Assembly (NCBI RefSeq): GCF_042662625.1
Contig: NZ_JBHSXH010000015.1
Coordinates: 1,054,001-1,118,000, forward strand
Reading direction: 5' to 3'
DNA length: 64,000 bases
Source: Halopelagius fulvigenes
GTDB taxonomy: Archaea; Halobacteriota; Halobacteria; Halobacteriales; Haloferacaceae
This document shows positions 1 through 8,414 of the stretch, in pieces. Under the pieces are notes generated by a model. The model saw nothing but the letters and a program-made list of their open reading frames with translations, did no database searches and was not told where the DNA came from. Both the position numbers and the translations under genes were made by a program. Every line of letters begins with the position of its first letter. The stretch's first letter is position 1.

Positions 1-293
1 GTCCACCGCCGGTCGCCGGCGGTGAGCGTGACGTTCAGTCGGCGTCCGTCGGGCGCTACTGACTGCGCCGTATCGAGCGCCGACGGGTCCACGACGCCAC
101 CGTCGGCGAGTTCTTCGGAGACGCGGTGGAGCGTCGGGTCGGCGTACGCTCGGTCGTCGCCGACGGGGACGGTGCCGCCGAGGGCGACGACGTAGATGCT
201 CACGCCGGTGCAGACGGCGAAGAGCGCGGCGAGGGCGGCGAGCGGAGACGCCTGCCCCCGTTCGCTCCCCTCACGCGTCCACGAGAACGACAT
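1..293 (-). CDS. Pilus-cluster small anchored protein, DUF7285-like (partial)
   Basis: The reading frame opens at an ATG (291-293) and runs off the left edge, so only about 97 residues are visible. A short polar N-terminus with a Gly-Gln pair is followed by a hydrophobic segment (about residues 17-40), then a hydrophilic region. This type III signal peptide/TadE-pilin-like layout fits a small anchored protein of a haloarchaeal type IV pilus cluster. Its start overlaps the end of the upstream gene by 23 nt, so the two are probably cotranscribed. The DUF7285 assignment is from memory of similar clusters. Function is unknown; a minor pilin or assembly role is inferred from context. Confidence 0.7.
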   Translation of the reverse strand, partial: MSFSWTREGSERGQASPLAALAALFAVCTGVSIYVVALGGTVPVGDDRAYADPTLHRVSEELADGGVVDPSALDTAQSVAPDGRRLNVTLTAGDRRW

Positions 294-750
294 CGACTCC
301 CTCCCAGGAGGTGCGGCGAACGATGAGCGTGCGGTCCACGTCGCGCCACGTCGCGTCGTCCGCGCCGACGCGGGCGTCCACGACGGCCTGCTGAAACGCC
401 GCCTTCGACTCGAAGACGCTCTCCGGCGGAGCGCCGTGGAGGACCGCGCGAAGCGGCGAATCGCCGACCGGAACGGGCGTCACGGGGCCGAATCCGAACG
501 TCGCGTGCGCGGTTCCGGCGTCGTTTCGCAGCGAGATGCGACGAGTGCCGATTCGAATGGCAGAGGCGTCCAGCGGATGTTCGGCGGTGGCGTCGTACTC
601 CGCGGCGGCCACTCGGTCTACGGTCTCCGCGGCGTCCGCCGCGTTCGGCGGCGGCGTCGTCGGGAGGCCCGCGACGGCGCCGACGAGTGCGAGACTCGCG
701 AGCGACAGTCCGAACCACGCGTACCACGAGTCGAGGGGAACGTCGAGCAT
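271..750 (-). CDS. Pilus-cluster anchored protein, DUF7283-like
   Basis: A 159-residue protein with one N-terminal hydrophobic segment (about residues 11-30) and an otherwise soluble, probably extracellular, beta-rich domain. No catalytic motif is visible. It lies directly downstream of the PilC-like gene and overlaps the next small anchored gene, so it belongs to the same secretion/pilus cluster. It has its own TATA box at 773-780, 25 nt upstream of the ATG, suggesting a leaderless transcript separate from pilC. The DUF7283 family name is recalled from comparable haloarchaeal loci, and a pseudopilin-like role is inferred only from location and topology. Confidence 0.75.
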   Translation of the reverse strand: MLDVPLDSWYAWFGLSLASLALVGAVAGLPTTPPPNAADAAETVDRVAAAEYDATAEHPLDASAIRIGTRRISLRNDAGTAHATFGFGPVTPVPVGDSPLRAVLHGAPPESVFESKAAFQQAVVDARVGADDATWRDVDRTLIVRRTSWEGVDVVLVDA

Positions 751-772
751 GGGGACGCTGGCCCCGCGTCCG

Positions 773-780
773 TATATAAA
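773..780 (-). promoter_or_regulatory. TATA box of DUF7283-like gene
   Basis: A perfect TATA element centred 26 nt upstream of the ATG at 748-750, consistent with leaderless transcription. The 33 bp from the ATG to the TATA box (748-780) match the corresponding promoter of the ATPase gene (4478-4510) at 27 of 33 positions. Confidence 0.75.
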
Positions 781-792
781 GTCTCGCAGGGG

Positions 793-2523
793 TCAGAACA
801 GAAGCGACGCGCCGGCGAACGCGGCGAGGTACGCTCCGGTCGCCGCCAGAAGCGCGAGGCCGACGCGGTAACCGACGAGCGTTCGGTCGAGTCCGCGGTC
901 GAGTCCGGTCGAGAGTACCGTCAGCAGACCGGCGAGACAGAGCGCGTACGCGCCGACCGAGACGCCGAGCGTCGCCGTCGGGAGCGCCGTCGCCTCGCCC
1001 GAAAGCGAGAGGTCCGTCTCGGCCATCCGGGCCGCCATCGCAACCGTCGCGCCCGCGACGAGGGGAGCGAAGAACGCCGCCGTGTTGGCGAGCGTCCCGG
1101 TCACGGACGACAGTTGCCGCCGCGCCTCGCGTTCGACGCGCCGGAGTTCGCGGAGGTGGTCGGCGGTGGCGACGACGGCGCCGCCCGCCGGCCGGCCTTC
1201 GCTCGCGGCGGCGGCGAGAAGCGCGGCGGCCCCCCGCGTTCGAGGGCTCGGAACGCCGGCGAGCGCGCCGTACTCGCCGAGAAACGCCTCGCGAACGCCG
1301 ACGCGGAGTCGCCGCCGAACCCCGGCGGCGTCCGACAGCATCTCGCCGGTCGCGCCGTCGATGTCCTCGGCGGCGTCTTCGACGGCCGTCTCGACGGCGG
1401 TTCCGTCGTCCACGCGTCGGCCGACGAGGTACAGGGCGTCGTCCAATCTGGACTCCACGTCGCGGACGCGGCGGCGAACGCGGGCCATCGGGTAGTAGTG
1501 GGCCGCGAGCGACGCGCCGAGACCGAATCCCGCGGCGGCGACGGGCGACGCCCACGTGGCGACCGCTCCGCCGCCGACCCATCCGACGCCGACGCCGGCC
1601 AGTCCGGCGAGGAGTCCGCGGCGCGGACCGGCGGTCACGTCCGGGTGGTCGCCTCCGACGCGCGGCGGCGGGAGGGCGACGGGACGGCGGACGAGCAACC
1701 ACGCGCTCGCCGCGACGACGACGAGAGGCAGGAAGGCGTTGTAGACGAAGACGAACGCGCTCGTCGGGAGCGTCAGCCCCGCGGCCCGTGCGGCGGGGAG
1801 GACGCCGACCAACGCGAGGGGTAACAGGACGCCGAAGGCGTACAGCGCCGTCGTCGGCCCGCGGACCGTCGAAGCGAAGTCGGCCATCTCGTCGTGCGTC
1901 CCGTCGAGAACCGCCTCCAGCGCCCGGTCCAGCGACCGACTCCGCTCGCCCTCGGCGGCGTCGGCGCTGGTGAGGAGGAGCGAGACGGAGCGGTCGAGGG
2001 CGGGGAACCACGGCGACCATTCCTCGGCGAACGACTCCAGCGCCGACTCCGGCGCGCCGCGCGCCCGCCGGACGTGCGACTGAAGGCTCTCGGAGAGGGG
2101 ACCGTCGCCGGTTCTCGTGGCGAACGCCGCAGCCCGTTCTGGCGTCGGTTCGAGTCGCATCCGGAGGGCGGCCCGGCCCACGAGGTCGGCCGTCTCGCCC
2201 AGCGCGCGCGTCCGGCGGAGCGCCGCCGTTCCGACCGGGAGGCGGTGGACGGCGTGCGTCGCCGCGAGGCCCGCCGTCACCGCGAGGAGGAGTCGCGTGA
2301 CGACCGGAGACGCCGGGGCGAGGAGCGTCGACGCGACGAGGACGGACACCGAAATCGGAACGGCGGCGACGTAGCCCGCCCGCACGACGGTTTCGCCGTC
2401 CGCGTCGGAGCCGAGAAACGCCAGCGACCGCCGAAGGTCGTCGCCGACGGACACCGGCCACGGATACGCGCGCGCCAACTGCCGCGCCACCGCCGTCGCC
2501 GTCGAATCGCCGCTCGCGGCCAC
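793..2523 (-). CDS. pilC: PilC/TadC-type membrane platform protein (T2SS F family)
   Basis: A 576-residue integral membrane protein of the type II/IV secretion F family, the inner-membrane platform that couples the assembly ATPase to pilin insertion. Two F-like halves are visible: a cytoplasmic helical region followed by paired hydrophobic segments at about residues 210-265, then a second set at about 305-340 and 470-575. That is the usual length and duplicated architecture of archaeal PilC/FlaJ proteins. The start is GTG at 2521-2523, one base after the stop of the ATPase gene, indicating cotranscription and tight coupling with it. The family is clear; the substrate (adhesion pilus, secreted protein or other) cannot be told from sequence. 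Confidence 0.85.
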   Translation of the reverse strand: MAASGDSTATAVARQLARAYPWPVSVGDDLRRSLAFLGSDADGETVVRAGYVAAVPISVSVLVASTLLAPASPVVTRLLLAVTAGLAATHAVHRLPVGTAALRRTRALGETADLVGRAALRMRLEPTPERAAAFATRTGDGPLSESLQSHVRRARGAPESALESFAEEWSPWFPALDRSVSLLLTSADAAEGERSRSLDRALEAVLDGTHDEMADFASTVRGPTTALYAFGVLLPLALVGVLPAARAAGLTLPTSAFVFVYNAFLPLVVVAASAWLLVRRPVALPPPRVGGDHPDVTAGPRRGLLAGLAGVGVGWVGGGAVATWASPVAAAGFGLGASLAAHYYPMARVRRRVRDVESRLDDALYLVGRRVDDGTAVETAVEDAAEDIDGATGEMLSDAAGVRRRLRVGVREAFLGEYGALAGVPSPRTRGAAALLAAAASEGRPAGGAVVATADHLRELRRVEREARRQLSSVTGTLANTAAFFAPLVAGATVAMAARMAETDLSLSGEATALPTATLGVSVGAYALCLAGLLTVLSTGLDRGLDRTLVGYRVGLALLAATGAYLAAFAGASLLF

Positions 2524-2524
2524 G

Positions 2525-4480
2525 TCAGTTCACCTCCCGTCGGCGGTAGGCGGTACGGACGTCCTCCGGGCGGGTCCTGTCCGTCTCGGCGAGGCGGCCG
2601 AGGTGCGCCGTCCGTTCGTCGAGGGCCGCGAGAACGTCGGCGTACGCTTCCGTCGGCCCGGCGAGGGACTCCGCGAGCGTGCTGTCGCCGCGTTCGAGGA
2701 GGCCCGTCGCGTCGAGTCCGTCCGCGCCCGACTCGTAGAGCGTCTCGAACCGCACGCCGTCCGCGCCGGTGCGCACCTCCTCGACGCTCGCGACGCGCCT
2801 CTGAGGGCCGTCGCGGGCGCACGTCACCACGAGGTCGGTCGCGCCGAACGCCGACTCGGCGACGCCGAGGTCGGAGACAACTCGTTCCCGAACGGCCGCC
2901 GCGGAGTCGCCGTGTATCGTCCCGAGGACGGCGTTGCCGTGCGCGCCGACGCGCATCGCCTCGTACAGCGTCCCCGCCTCCTCGCCCCGAACCTCGCCGA
3001 CGACGAGAGCGCCGTCGCCGAGTCGGAGCGCCGTCTCGAGGGCGTCGTCGGGCGAGAACGACCCCTCGCTCCCGTCGAGTTCGACGGTGAGCGGTTGCAC
3101 GTCGCGGCCGCCCTCTCTGAGCGCTTCGACCGGCAGTTCCGGCGTGTCCTCGACGGTGACGAGGCGCGTCGCGGCCGGGAGTTCCCAGAGCAGGGAACCG
3201 AGGAGCGTCGTCTTCCCCGCCCCGCGCGTCCCCGCCACGAGCGCCGCGGCCCCGCGTTCGGCGGCCAGAGAGAGCAGTGCCGCCGCGTCTGTGGGGAGCG
3301 TCCCCGCCGCGACGAGTCCCGGGAGCGTCCACGCGTCGTCGCCGTGCGCCCGGAACGCGAAACCGATGCCGTCGCTCGCGGGCGCGGTGACGCCGGCGAC
3401 GCGCACCTTCGTCCCGTCGGGACGCGTCACCGCGGCGTCGAGTGCGGGCGTCGCGCGCGAGAACGCCCGTCCGCTGGCGCGGCGGAATCGCGACGCGAGG
3501 GCGGCCGCGCCGTCGGCGGTGAGTCGGACGTTCGTCCGCACGCGTTCGCCGTCGAGGGTGACCCGAACCGGGTTCTCCTCGACCGGCGCCGACGCCACCA
3601 CGTCCGTGACGCGCGGGTCGGCGAACAGGTCGTCGAGGACGCCGTTCCCGCGGGTGTACCGCCGGAGCACGTCCGTCAGCGTCTCCACGGGCGTCGCGTC
3701 GTCAGCGACGCGGCGGACGGCGCGGCCCGGCGCGCGGTCACCGCCCTCGACTCGGCCGCGGGCGAGGCAGTCGTACGCGGATTCGAGCGTCGCAGTCGCG
3801 GAGGGGTCGAGGGCGTGCGCGACGGGCGTGAGGTGATAGAGCGTCCCGTCGGGCGTCTCGTACGTGCGGACGGTGGCACCCGACGGAAGTTCGCGGCGGC
3901 CGAGAAGCGACGCCCCGGCGGGCGGACGAAGCGTGACCCGCGACCGGGCGACCGACGGCCCCACGGCGGGTCGAAGCGCCTCGTCGTACCCCGCCGCTCG
4001 CGCGGCCCCCTCTTCGAGACCGGTTTCGGCGACGATGCGGCCGACGGCTCCAGCCCGCCCCGCCGCCTCGCGCGCCGCGCCGAGCGGGTCGCGCCGGGCG
4101 CGGGCCGCCAGCGACTCGTCGTGAAACGCGACGCGTTCGACGAACCGACCCGCCGCGAGGAGGAGTCCCGCCGCGGCACCTTCGTACGTCCGACCGACGC
4201 CGTCGGCGACGGTCCGGACGACGTCGGCGTCGCGGGTCGCCAACGCGCCGACGACCGTCGCGCGGCAGTCGGGGCTCGAAGCGAGGTCGCCGCCGCCGGG
4301 GCAGTCGTCCGCGTCCACGACGAGCTCCGCGCGACGCCGACGCCCCCGCCCGGCGGGCGTCTCGAACCGCGGGTCGCACCGGCAGGTGTCGTCTTCGGAG
4401 TCCGCTCCCGACCGAACGGCCCCGACTCCCGCTGCGACGGCGGAAGCGAGGTTCAGACCGGCGTCGAAGTCGATTGGCAT
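2525..4480 (-). CDS. pilB: PilB-type secretion/pilus assembly ATPase (VirB11-like)
   Basis: A 651-residue type II/IV secretion ATPase that would power pilin polymerisation at the cytoplasmic membrane. The C-terminal half has a Walker A motif GTRGAGKTT (about residue 415), an Asp box VTVEDTPEL, a Walker B region VVGEVRGEE and a His box GAHGNAVLGTIHG. The N-terminal half is a long, poorly conserved domain that begins with a cysteine-rich stretch (CRC near residue 33, further Cys near 59 and 70) that might bind metal. It is followed one base later by pilC. A strong TATA box at 4501-4510 lies 26 nt upstream of the ATG, so the gene has its own promoter inside the cluster. Confidence 0.9.
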   Translation of the reverse strand: MPIDFDAGLNLASAVAAGVGAVRSGADSEDDTCRCDPRFETPAGRGRRRRAELVVDADDCPGGGDLASSPDCRATVVGALATRDADVVRTVADGVGRTYEGAAAGLLLAAGRFVERVAFHDESLAARARRDPLGAAREAAGRAGAVGRIVAETGLEEGAARAAGYDEALRPAVGPSVARSRVTLRPPAGASLLGRRELPSGATVRTYETPDGTLYHLTPVAHALDPSATATLESAYDCLARGRVEGGDRAPGRAVRRVADDATPVETLTDVLRRYTRGNGVLDDLFADPRVTDVVASAPVEENPVRVTLDGERVRTNVRLTADGAAALASRFRRASGRAFSRATPALDAAVTRPDGTKVRVAGVTAPASDGIGFAFRAHGDDAWTLPGLVAAGTLPTDAAALLSLAAERGAAALVAGTRGAGKTTLLGSLLWELPAATRLVTVEDTPELPVEALREGGRDVQPLTVELDGSEGSFSPDDALETALRLGDGALVVGEVRGEEAGTLYEAMRVGAHGNAVLGTIHGDSAAAVRERVVSDLGVAESAFGATDLVVTCARDGPQRRVASVEEVRTGADGVRFETLYESGADGLDATGLLERGDSTLAESLAGPTEAYADVLAALDERTAHLGRLAETDRTRPEDVRTAYRRREVN

Positions 4481-4500
4481 GGGGTGGCTGGTCCCGTTTC

Positions 4501-4510
4501 GGTATATAAA
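4501..4510 (-). promoter_or_regulatory. TATA box of pilB-type ATPase gene
   Basis: TATA element read on the minus strand, centred about 26 nt upstream of the ATG at 4478-4480. The spacer between TATA and ATG carries a CCAG core that also occurs at the promoters starting at 750 and 5598. Confidence 0.75.
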
Positions 4511-4535
4511 CCTCCGGCGGTGCGACCCGACCCGT

Positions 4536-5012
4536 TCACGCCGGGCGAACGACGACGACGGTTCCCTCGGGCCGGGAGAGGAGCGAGAACGAGAGCGCGT
4601 GCGACCCCGGCCCCCGGAGGACGACCGGTCCGTCGAGCGTCCGGAGGGGGACCGGAAGCGACAGTCGTCGCTCCGTCTCCCGACCGCCGGAGAGGGCGTA
4701 CGTCAGCACCGGACGGGACCCCGTCGTACCGGGTCTGCCGCCGACGGCGACGTACGAAACGCCGGCGGCGGTCCACGAACGCGCGGGGACGCTGACGCGG
4801 ACCGTTCGCCACGGGGCCGTCGAGAGCGAGGGCGTCGGGTCGTCGCCGTACGCGAGCGATTCGACGGCCCGAACCATCCGCTCGGCGTCAGCGTCGAGAC
4901 TCGTCGCCGCGCGGTCAGCGCGGGCGTCTTCGACGGCCGGAAGCGCCGCCGCGAGGAACGCGGCGGTGAGCGTCACCGAGAGGAGCAGTCGAATCACCTC
5001 AGAGCGCCCCAC
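4536..5012 (-). CDS. Signal-anchored pilus-cluster protein, DUF7311-like
   Basis: A 158-residue protein with an N-terminal hydrophobic segment (about residues 8-26), probably a signal anchor, and a soluble remainder rich in short beta-strand-like stretches. No catalytic motif is seen. The best start is GTG at 5010-5012, overlapping the end of the upstream coiled-coil gene by 14 nt; no ATG exists in the conserved-looking part. Its position between a coiled-coil protein and the PilB ATPase matches my memory of the DUF7310-DUF7311-ATPase arrangement of haloarchaea. It is probably an accessory or pseudopilin-like component of the machine. Confidence 0.7.
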   Translation of the reverse strand: MGRSEVIRLLLSVTLTAAFLAAALPAVEDARADRAATSLDADAERMVRAVESLAYGDDPTPSLSTAPWRTVRVSVPARSWTAAGVSYVAVGGRPGTTGSRPVLTYALSGGRETERRLSLPVPLRTLDGPVVLRGPGSHALSFSLLSRPEGTVVVVRPA

Positions 5013-5598
5013 GGAGACGCGCAGCGAGGGAGTCTCCCTCCTCTTCCGCCCCCGTCGCGTCCCCTCGCGCGTCCGACCGCTCCGTCTCCGCGTCCCTCCC
5101 CGAGACGCCCGCGTCCGCGTCCGTTCGGTCCGCTCCCGTCCCGCCGTCCTCCGGCGCGCCGGAGAGGTCGTCGACCGGAACGCGTTCCACGACGAGATCC
5201 GACTCCCCGGCCGCGGAGGATCCGAGCCGTTCGACCGCCGCGAGGGCGGCGTCCGCCTTGCGTTCGACCGACTCGTCGACCGCGCGCACGCCGCCGAGGA
5301 GGCCGCGCACGGCGTCGAGTTCGGCTTCGAGCGTCTCGACGCGCTCCCGCAGCGCCCCGAGTTCGGCGTCTCGCCCGTCCGTCGAGTCGTCCTCGCCGCC
5401 GCTGCGCGCGCCGGTCGCTCTCCCGGCGTCGCCCGCCGGAGAGGGTTCGTCAACAGGCCGAGAGGTGCCGTCGCCGTCGGCCGCCACCGCCCGTTCGACG
5501 GCGTCGAGGCGGGCGGCGAGCGCGTCGAAATCGACGGACGTCGTCCGTCGGTCGGTCGTACGCCGCTCGGCGGTATCGCGCGTCGAGTCCGGAGTCAT
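4999..5598 (-). CDS. Acidic coiled-coil protein, DUF7310-like
   Basis: A 199-residue soluble acidic protein without a signal peptide or membrane segment. Two heptad-like stretches (about residues 17-30 and 65-115) suggest coiled coils, linked by a disordered Asp/Glu/Ser/Gly-rich region. The ATG at 5596-5598 is preferred over an in-frame ATG seven codons upstream because a TATA-like element at 5622-5631 sits 28 nt before it. It heads the pilus-like cluster and is divergent from cetZ2. It could be a cytoplasmic scaffold or regulator of the ATPase, but that is inference from position only. Confidence 0.7.
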   Translation of the reverse strand: MTPDSTRDTAERRTTDRRTTSVDFDALAARLDAVERAVAADGDGTSRPVDEPSPAGDAGRATGARSGGEDDSTDGRDAELGALRERVETLEAELDAVRGLLGGVRAVDESVERKADAALAAVERLGSSAAGESDLVVERVPVDDLSGAPEDGGTGADRTDADAGVSGRDAETERSDARGDATGAEEEGDSLAARLRGAL

Positions 5599-5621
5599 GG
5601 GACTGACTGGTCGCGTCATCT

Positions 5622-5631
5622 GACTTAAACT
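5622..5631 (-). promoter_or_regulatory. TATA-like element of the cluster's first gene
   Basis: An AT-rich element in the 75 bp gap between the divergent coiled-coil gene and cetZ2. On the minus strand it is about 28 nt upstream of the ATG at 5596-5598, which decides that start. Confidence 0.6.
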
Positions 5632-5673
5632 ACTGGTGGGAAGGTTGAAGGTGTCCAGCCTCAAGCGAAGGGT

Positions 5674-6762
5674 ATGAAAACCGTCCTGATTGGTGTCGGG
5701 CAGGCGGGTGGCAAGCTCACCCGGGAACTGGCCGACTTCGACTCTCGAATGGGCTTCGGGGCCGTCCTCGGCGCTATCGGAGTCAACACCGCGGAAGCCG
5801 ACCTCCGAGAACTCCCCTTCGAGACGGTCCTCGTCGGACAGGACCGCGTGAAGGGTCACGGCGTCGGCGGCGACAACGAACTCGGCGCGGAAGTGATGCA
5901 GTCCGACAAACAGGAAGTGCTCGCGGCCCTCGACGGTCGAATCACCGCGGAGGCCGAGGCGATCTTCGTCGTCGCCGGACTCGGCGGCGGCACGGGAAGC
6001 GGCGGCGCGCCCGTCCTCGTGAAGGAACTCAAGCGCATCTACGACGTGCCGGTCTACGCCCTCGGCGTCCTCCCCGGCCGAAACGAGGGCGCGATGTACC
6101 AGGTGAACGCCGGCCGGTCGCTGAAGACCGTCGCCCGCGAGGCCGACTCCCTCCTCCTCGTGGACAACGACGCCTTCCGCGCCACCGGCGAGAGTCTCGG
6201 CGAGGGGTACGACGCCATCAACCGCGAAATCGCCCAGCGAGTCGGGTTGCTGTTCGCCTCCGGCGAGGCCGTCGAGGGCGTCGGCGAGAGCGTCGTGGAC
6301 TCCTCTGAGGTCATCAACACGCTCCGCTCCGGCGGCATCGCGGCGCTCGGATACGCGTCCGGCGAGTCCGCCGAGAACGCGGAGGGGAACATAAACACCG
6401 TGATGAGCACGACCCGTCGCGCGCTCATGACGGGGACGAGTCTCCCGGAGGCCAACGAAGCCGATGCGGCGCTTCTCGTCGTCGCGGGCGTCCCCGACAA
6501 GATTCCGCGCAAGGGCGTCGAGCGCGCCCGGCGATGGCTCGAAGAGGAGACGGGCAGCCTGCAGATCCGCGGCGGCGACTTCCCCCTCGACAGCGACCGA
6601 ATCGCGTCGCTGATCCTGCTCGGCGGCGTCGAACGCTCCGACCGACTGAAGAGGTTCATGGCGCGCGCGAAGGAGGCCCAGAAGGAGGCCGAGGAGGAAG
6701 CGGCGAAGCAGGAAGACCCGGCGGACGCGTGGCGGAACGACGAGCTCGAAGACCTGCTCTGA
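5674..6762 (+). CDS. cetZ2: Tubulin-superfamily cytoskeletal protein CetZ (CetZ2-like)
   Basis: A 362-residue GTP-binding cytoskeletal protein of the CetZ group, which controls cell shape and motility in haloarchaea. Visible motifs are the N-terminal phosphate loop GVGQAGGK (about residues 7-14), the tubulin signature GGGTGSG (104-110), and the T7-loop region with INREI that supplies the catalytic acid to the next subunit. The C-terminus is charged and ends in the acidic tail DELEDLL, typical of CetZ. It resembles CetZ2 more than CetZ1 because it lacks CetZ1's Gly-rich mid-protein insert. It is divergent from the pilus-like cluster. The TATA candidate near 5643-5652 is weak. Confidence 0.9.
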   Translation: MKTVLIGVGQAGGKLTRELADFDSRMGFGAVLGAIGVNTAEADLRELPFETVLVGQDRVKGHGVGGDNELGAEVMQSDKQEVLAALDGRITAEAEAIFVVAGLGGGTGSGGAPVLVKELKRIYDVPVYALGVLPGRNEGAMYQVNAGRSLKTVAREADSLLLVDNDAFRATGESLGEGYDAINREIAQRVGLLFASGEAVEGVGESVVDSSEVINTLRSGGIAALGYASGESAENAEGNINTVMSTTRRALMTGTSLPEANEADAALLVVAGVPDKIPRKGVERARRWLEEETGSLQIRGGDFPLDSDRIASLILLGGVERSDRLKRFMARAKEAQKEAEEEAAKQEDPADAWRNDELEDLL

Positions 6763-6868
6763 GGGCTCCGGTCGCGGACCCGGTACGACCGCTATTTTTC
6801 GGCGTCGGCGCGGAAAACGGAGAACGACAGCGACGGAGCGGAGGCCGTCGGGCGGAACCGAGCGTCGG

Positions 6869-8218
6869 TTACTGGTTGAGGAGGCTCGCGCCGTCGAAGT
6901 CGGGGCGGCCGTAGTCGACGCCCATCAGGTCCAGAATCGTCGGCGTGATGTCGTAGAGGTTGGCGTCCCCGATGCTCGCGTTCGGGTCGTCGATGTAGAG
7001 CGACGCGTTGTCGAAGCTGTGCATGCCGTTCCGCGGACCCTGTCCGAACACCTCCTCGTGGCCCTTGAAGCCGGACTTGAGGTCGAATCCGTTGTTCGGG
7101 ACGACGACGAGGTCCGGGGCGATGTCGTCGTGGTCGCCGCGGAACGCCTCCTCCTTCTCGACGACGCGGGCGGCCACCTTGTTGCCGTCCGGGCCTTCGA
7201 GGTTCTCGAGCATCTCCTTCAGTTCGTCGCGGCGTTCCTCGTACTCCGCTTCCGGAACCGCGCCGCGCGGTTCGCGGCCTTCGAGGTTGATGTAGAAGCG
7301 GCCGGGGATGAGCGAGTACGCCAGCGTGTCGTCGGAGATGTCGGCAAGCTGGTCGTGGTCGTCGTCCTCGTAGGAGAGCCACCCCTCCTCTTCGAGCAGG
7401 GCGTTGCAGTGCACCTCGTAGTCGAGCGAGGTGAAGCCGTGGTCGGAGGCGACGACCATCGTCACGTCGTCGGGGAGCATCTCCCGAATCTGGCCGAGGT
7501 AGTCGTCCACCTTCCGGTAGAACTCCATGAACGCCTCCTTGTTCTCGCCGTCGCGTTCGTAGTCCTTGAAGAGGAAGTGGTTCACCCGGTCGGTGGTCAT
7601 GAAGACGCCGAAGAAGAGGTCCCAGTCGTCCTGTTGGATGTAGTGAGAGAACGCGTCGAACCGCCTGTCGATGGTCTTGTGGGCGTTCTCGACGAAGTCG
7701 GACTTGTCGTCTTGGTGTCCGAGCTTCGCGTTCACGTCGATGATGTAGTCCAGTTCTTCGAGTTTGTCGCGGAAGTCGTCGGGGTAGGCGGCCTTCTCGA
7801 CGCTCGGCGAGAGGAAGCCCGAGACCATGCGCTGGACGTTTCGCTGCGGCGGGAACGTCACGGGCACGTTCATCACGGTGGCCTTCCGTCCGGCCTCCGT
7901 GACGCGGTCCCAGAGGCGCGTCGCCTGCACGTCCCGACCCATCGGAACGTACGTGTCGTAGGAGCCGTTCTCCCGGTCCTGGAAGCCGTACACGCCCGTT
8001 TCGCCGGGGTTCACGCCCGTCGTCAGCGCCGGCCAACAGGCCGACGACTCGGGCGGGACGATACTCTCTATGTCCCCGGCGCTCCCGTCGTCGGCGAGAC
8101 GAGCCATGTTGGGGAACTCGTCGGGATTCTCGGAGAGGAGACTAAACGGGACACCGTCGATTCCGATGAAGGCGACGCGCGGTTCGTCCTTCCCGCGCAG
8201 TCGGTCGAACAGACCCAT
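6869..8218 (-). CDS. Alkaline-phosphatase-superfamily nucleotide pyrophosphatase/phosphodiesterase
   Basis: A 449-residue protein with the metal-binding layout of the type I phosphodiesterase/nucleotide pyrophosphatase branch. FIGIDG (about residues 16-21) supplies the first Asp, PESSACWPALTTG (near 55-67) holds the likely Ser/Thr nucleophile, TTDRVNH gives Asp and His, SDHGF gives Asp and His, and HSFDNAS gives the last His. The whole alpha/beta fold is present and no signal peptide is seen, so it is probably cytoplasmic. A TATA-like element at about 8240-8247 is 25 nt upstream of the ATG. The substrate is unknown; homologues act on diverse phosphate or phosphonate esters. Confidence 0.8.
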   Translation of the reverse strand: MGLFDRLRGKDEPRVAFIGIDGVPFSLLSENPDEFPNMARLADDGSAGDIESIVPPESSACWPALTTGVNPGETGVYGFQDRENGSYDTYVPMGRDVQATRLWDRVTEAGRKATVMNVPVTFPPQRNVQRMVSGFLSPSVEKAAYPDDFRDKLEELDYIIDVNAKLGHQDDKSDFVENAHKTIDRRFDAFSHYIQQDDWDLFFGVFMTTDRVNHFLFKDYERDGENKEAFMEFYRKVDDYLGQIREMLPDDVTMVVASDHGFTSLDYEVHCNALLEEEGWLSYEDDDHDQLADISDDTLAYSLIPGRFYINLEGREPRGAVPEAEYEERRDELKEMLENLEGPDGNKVAARVVEKEEAFRGDHDDIAPDLVVVPNNGFDLKSGFKGHEEVFGQGPRNGMHSFDNASLYIDDPNASIGDANLYDITPTILDLMGVDYGRPDFDGASLLNQ

Positions 8219-8414
8219 AGAGTTCCGTACCGTGGTTACGCATAAGAAGGTTCTTCTACTTCCGAACGTCTGCCGCCGGCTACGACAATCTGAATCCGTC
8301 TGACTGTCGCCGATACCGACTCGTCCGCGGTACGCGGGCCGAAGACGCCTCCGAACCGGACGACTGGGGGCGAAGGAGCGAAGTGTCGCGCCCCCCTACT
8401 CCGGCGCAGTAACC

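Noticed and set aside
196..5606. Long plus-strand open frames opposite the pilus-like cluster
   Set aside because: Arg/Gly-rich translations typical of antisense GC-rich frames; the minus-strand genes have motifs and promoters.
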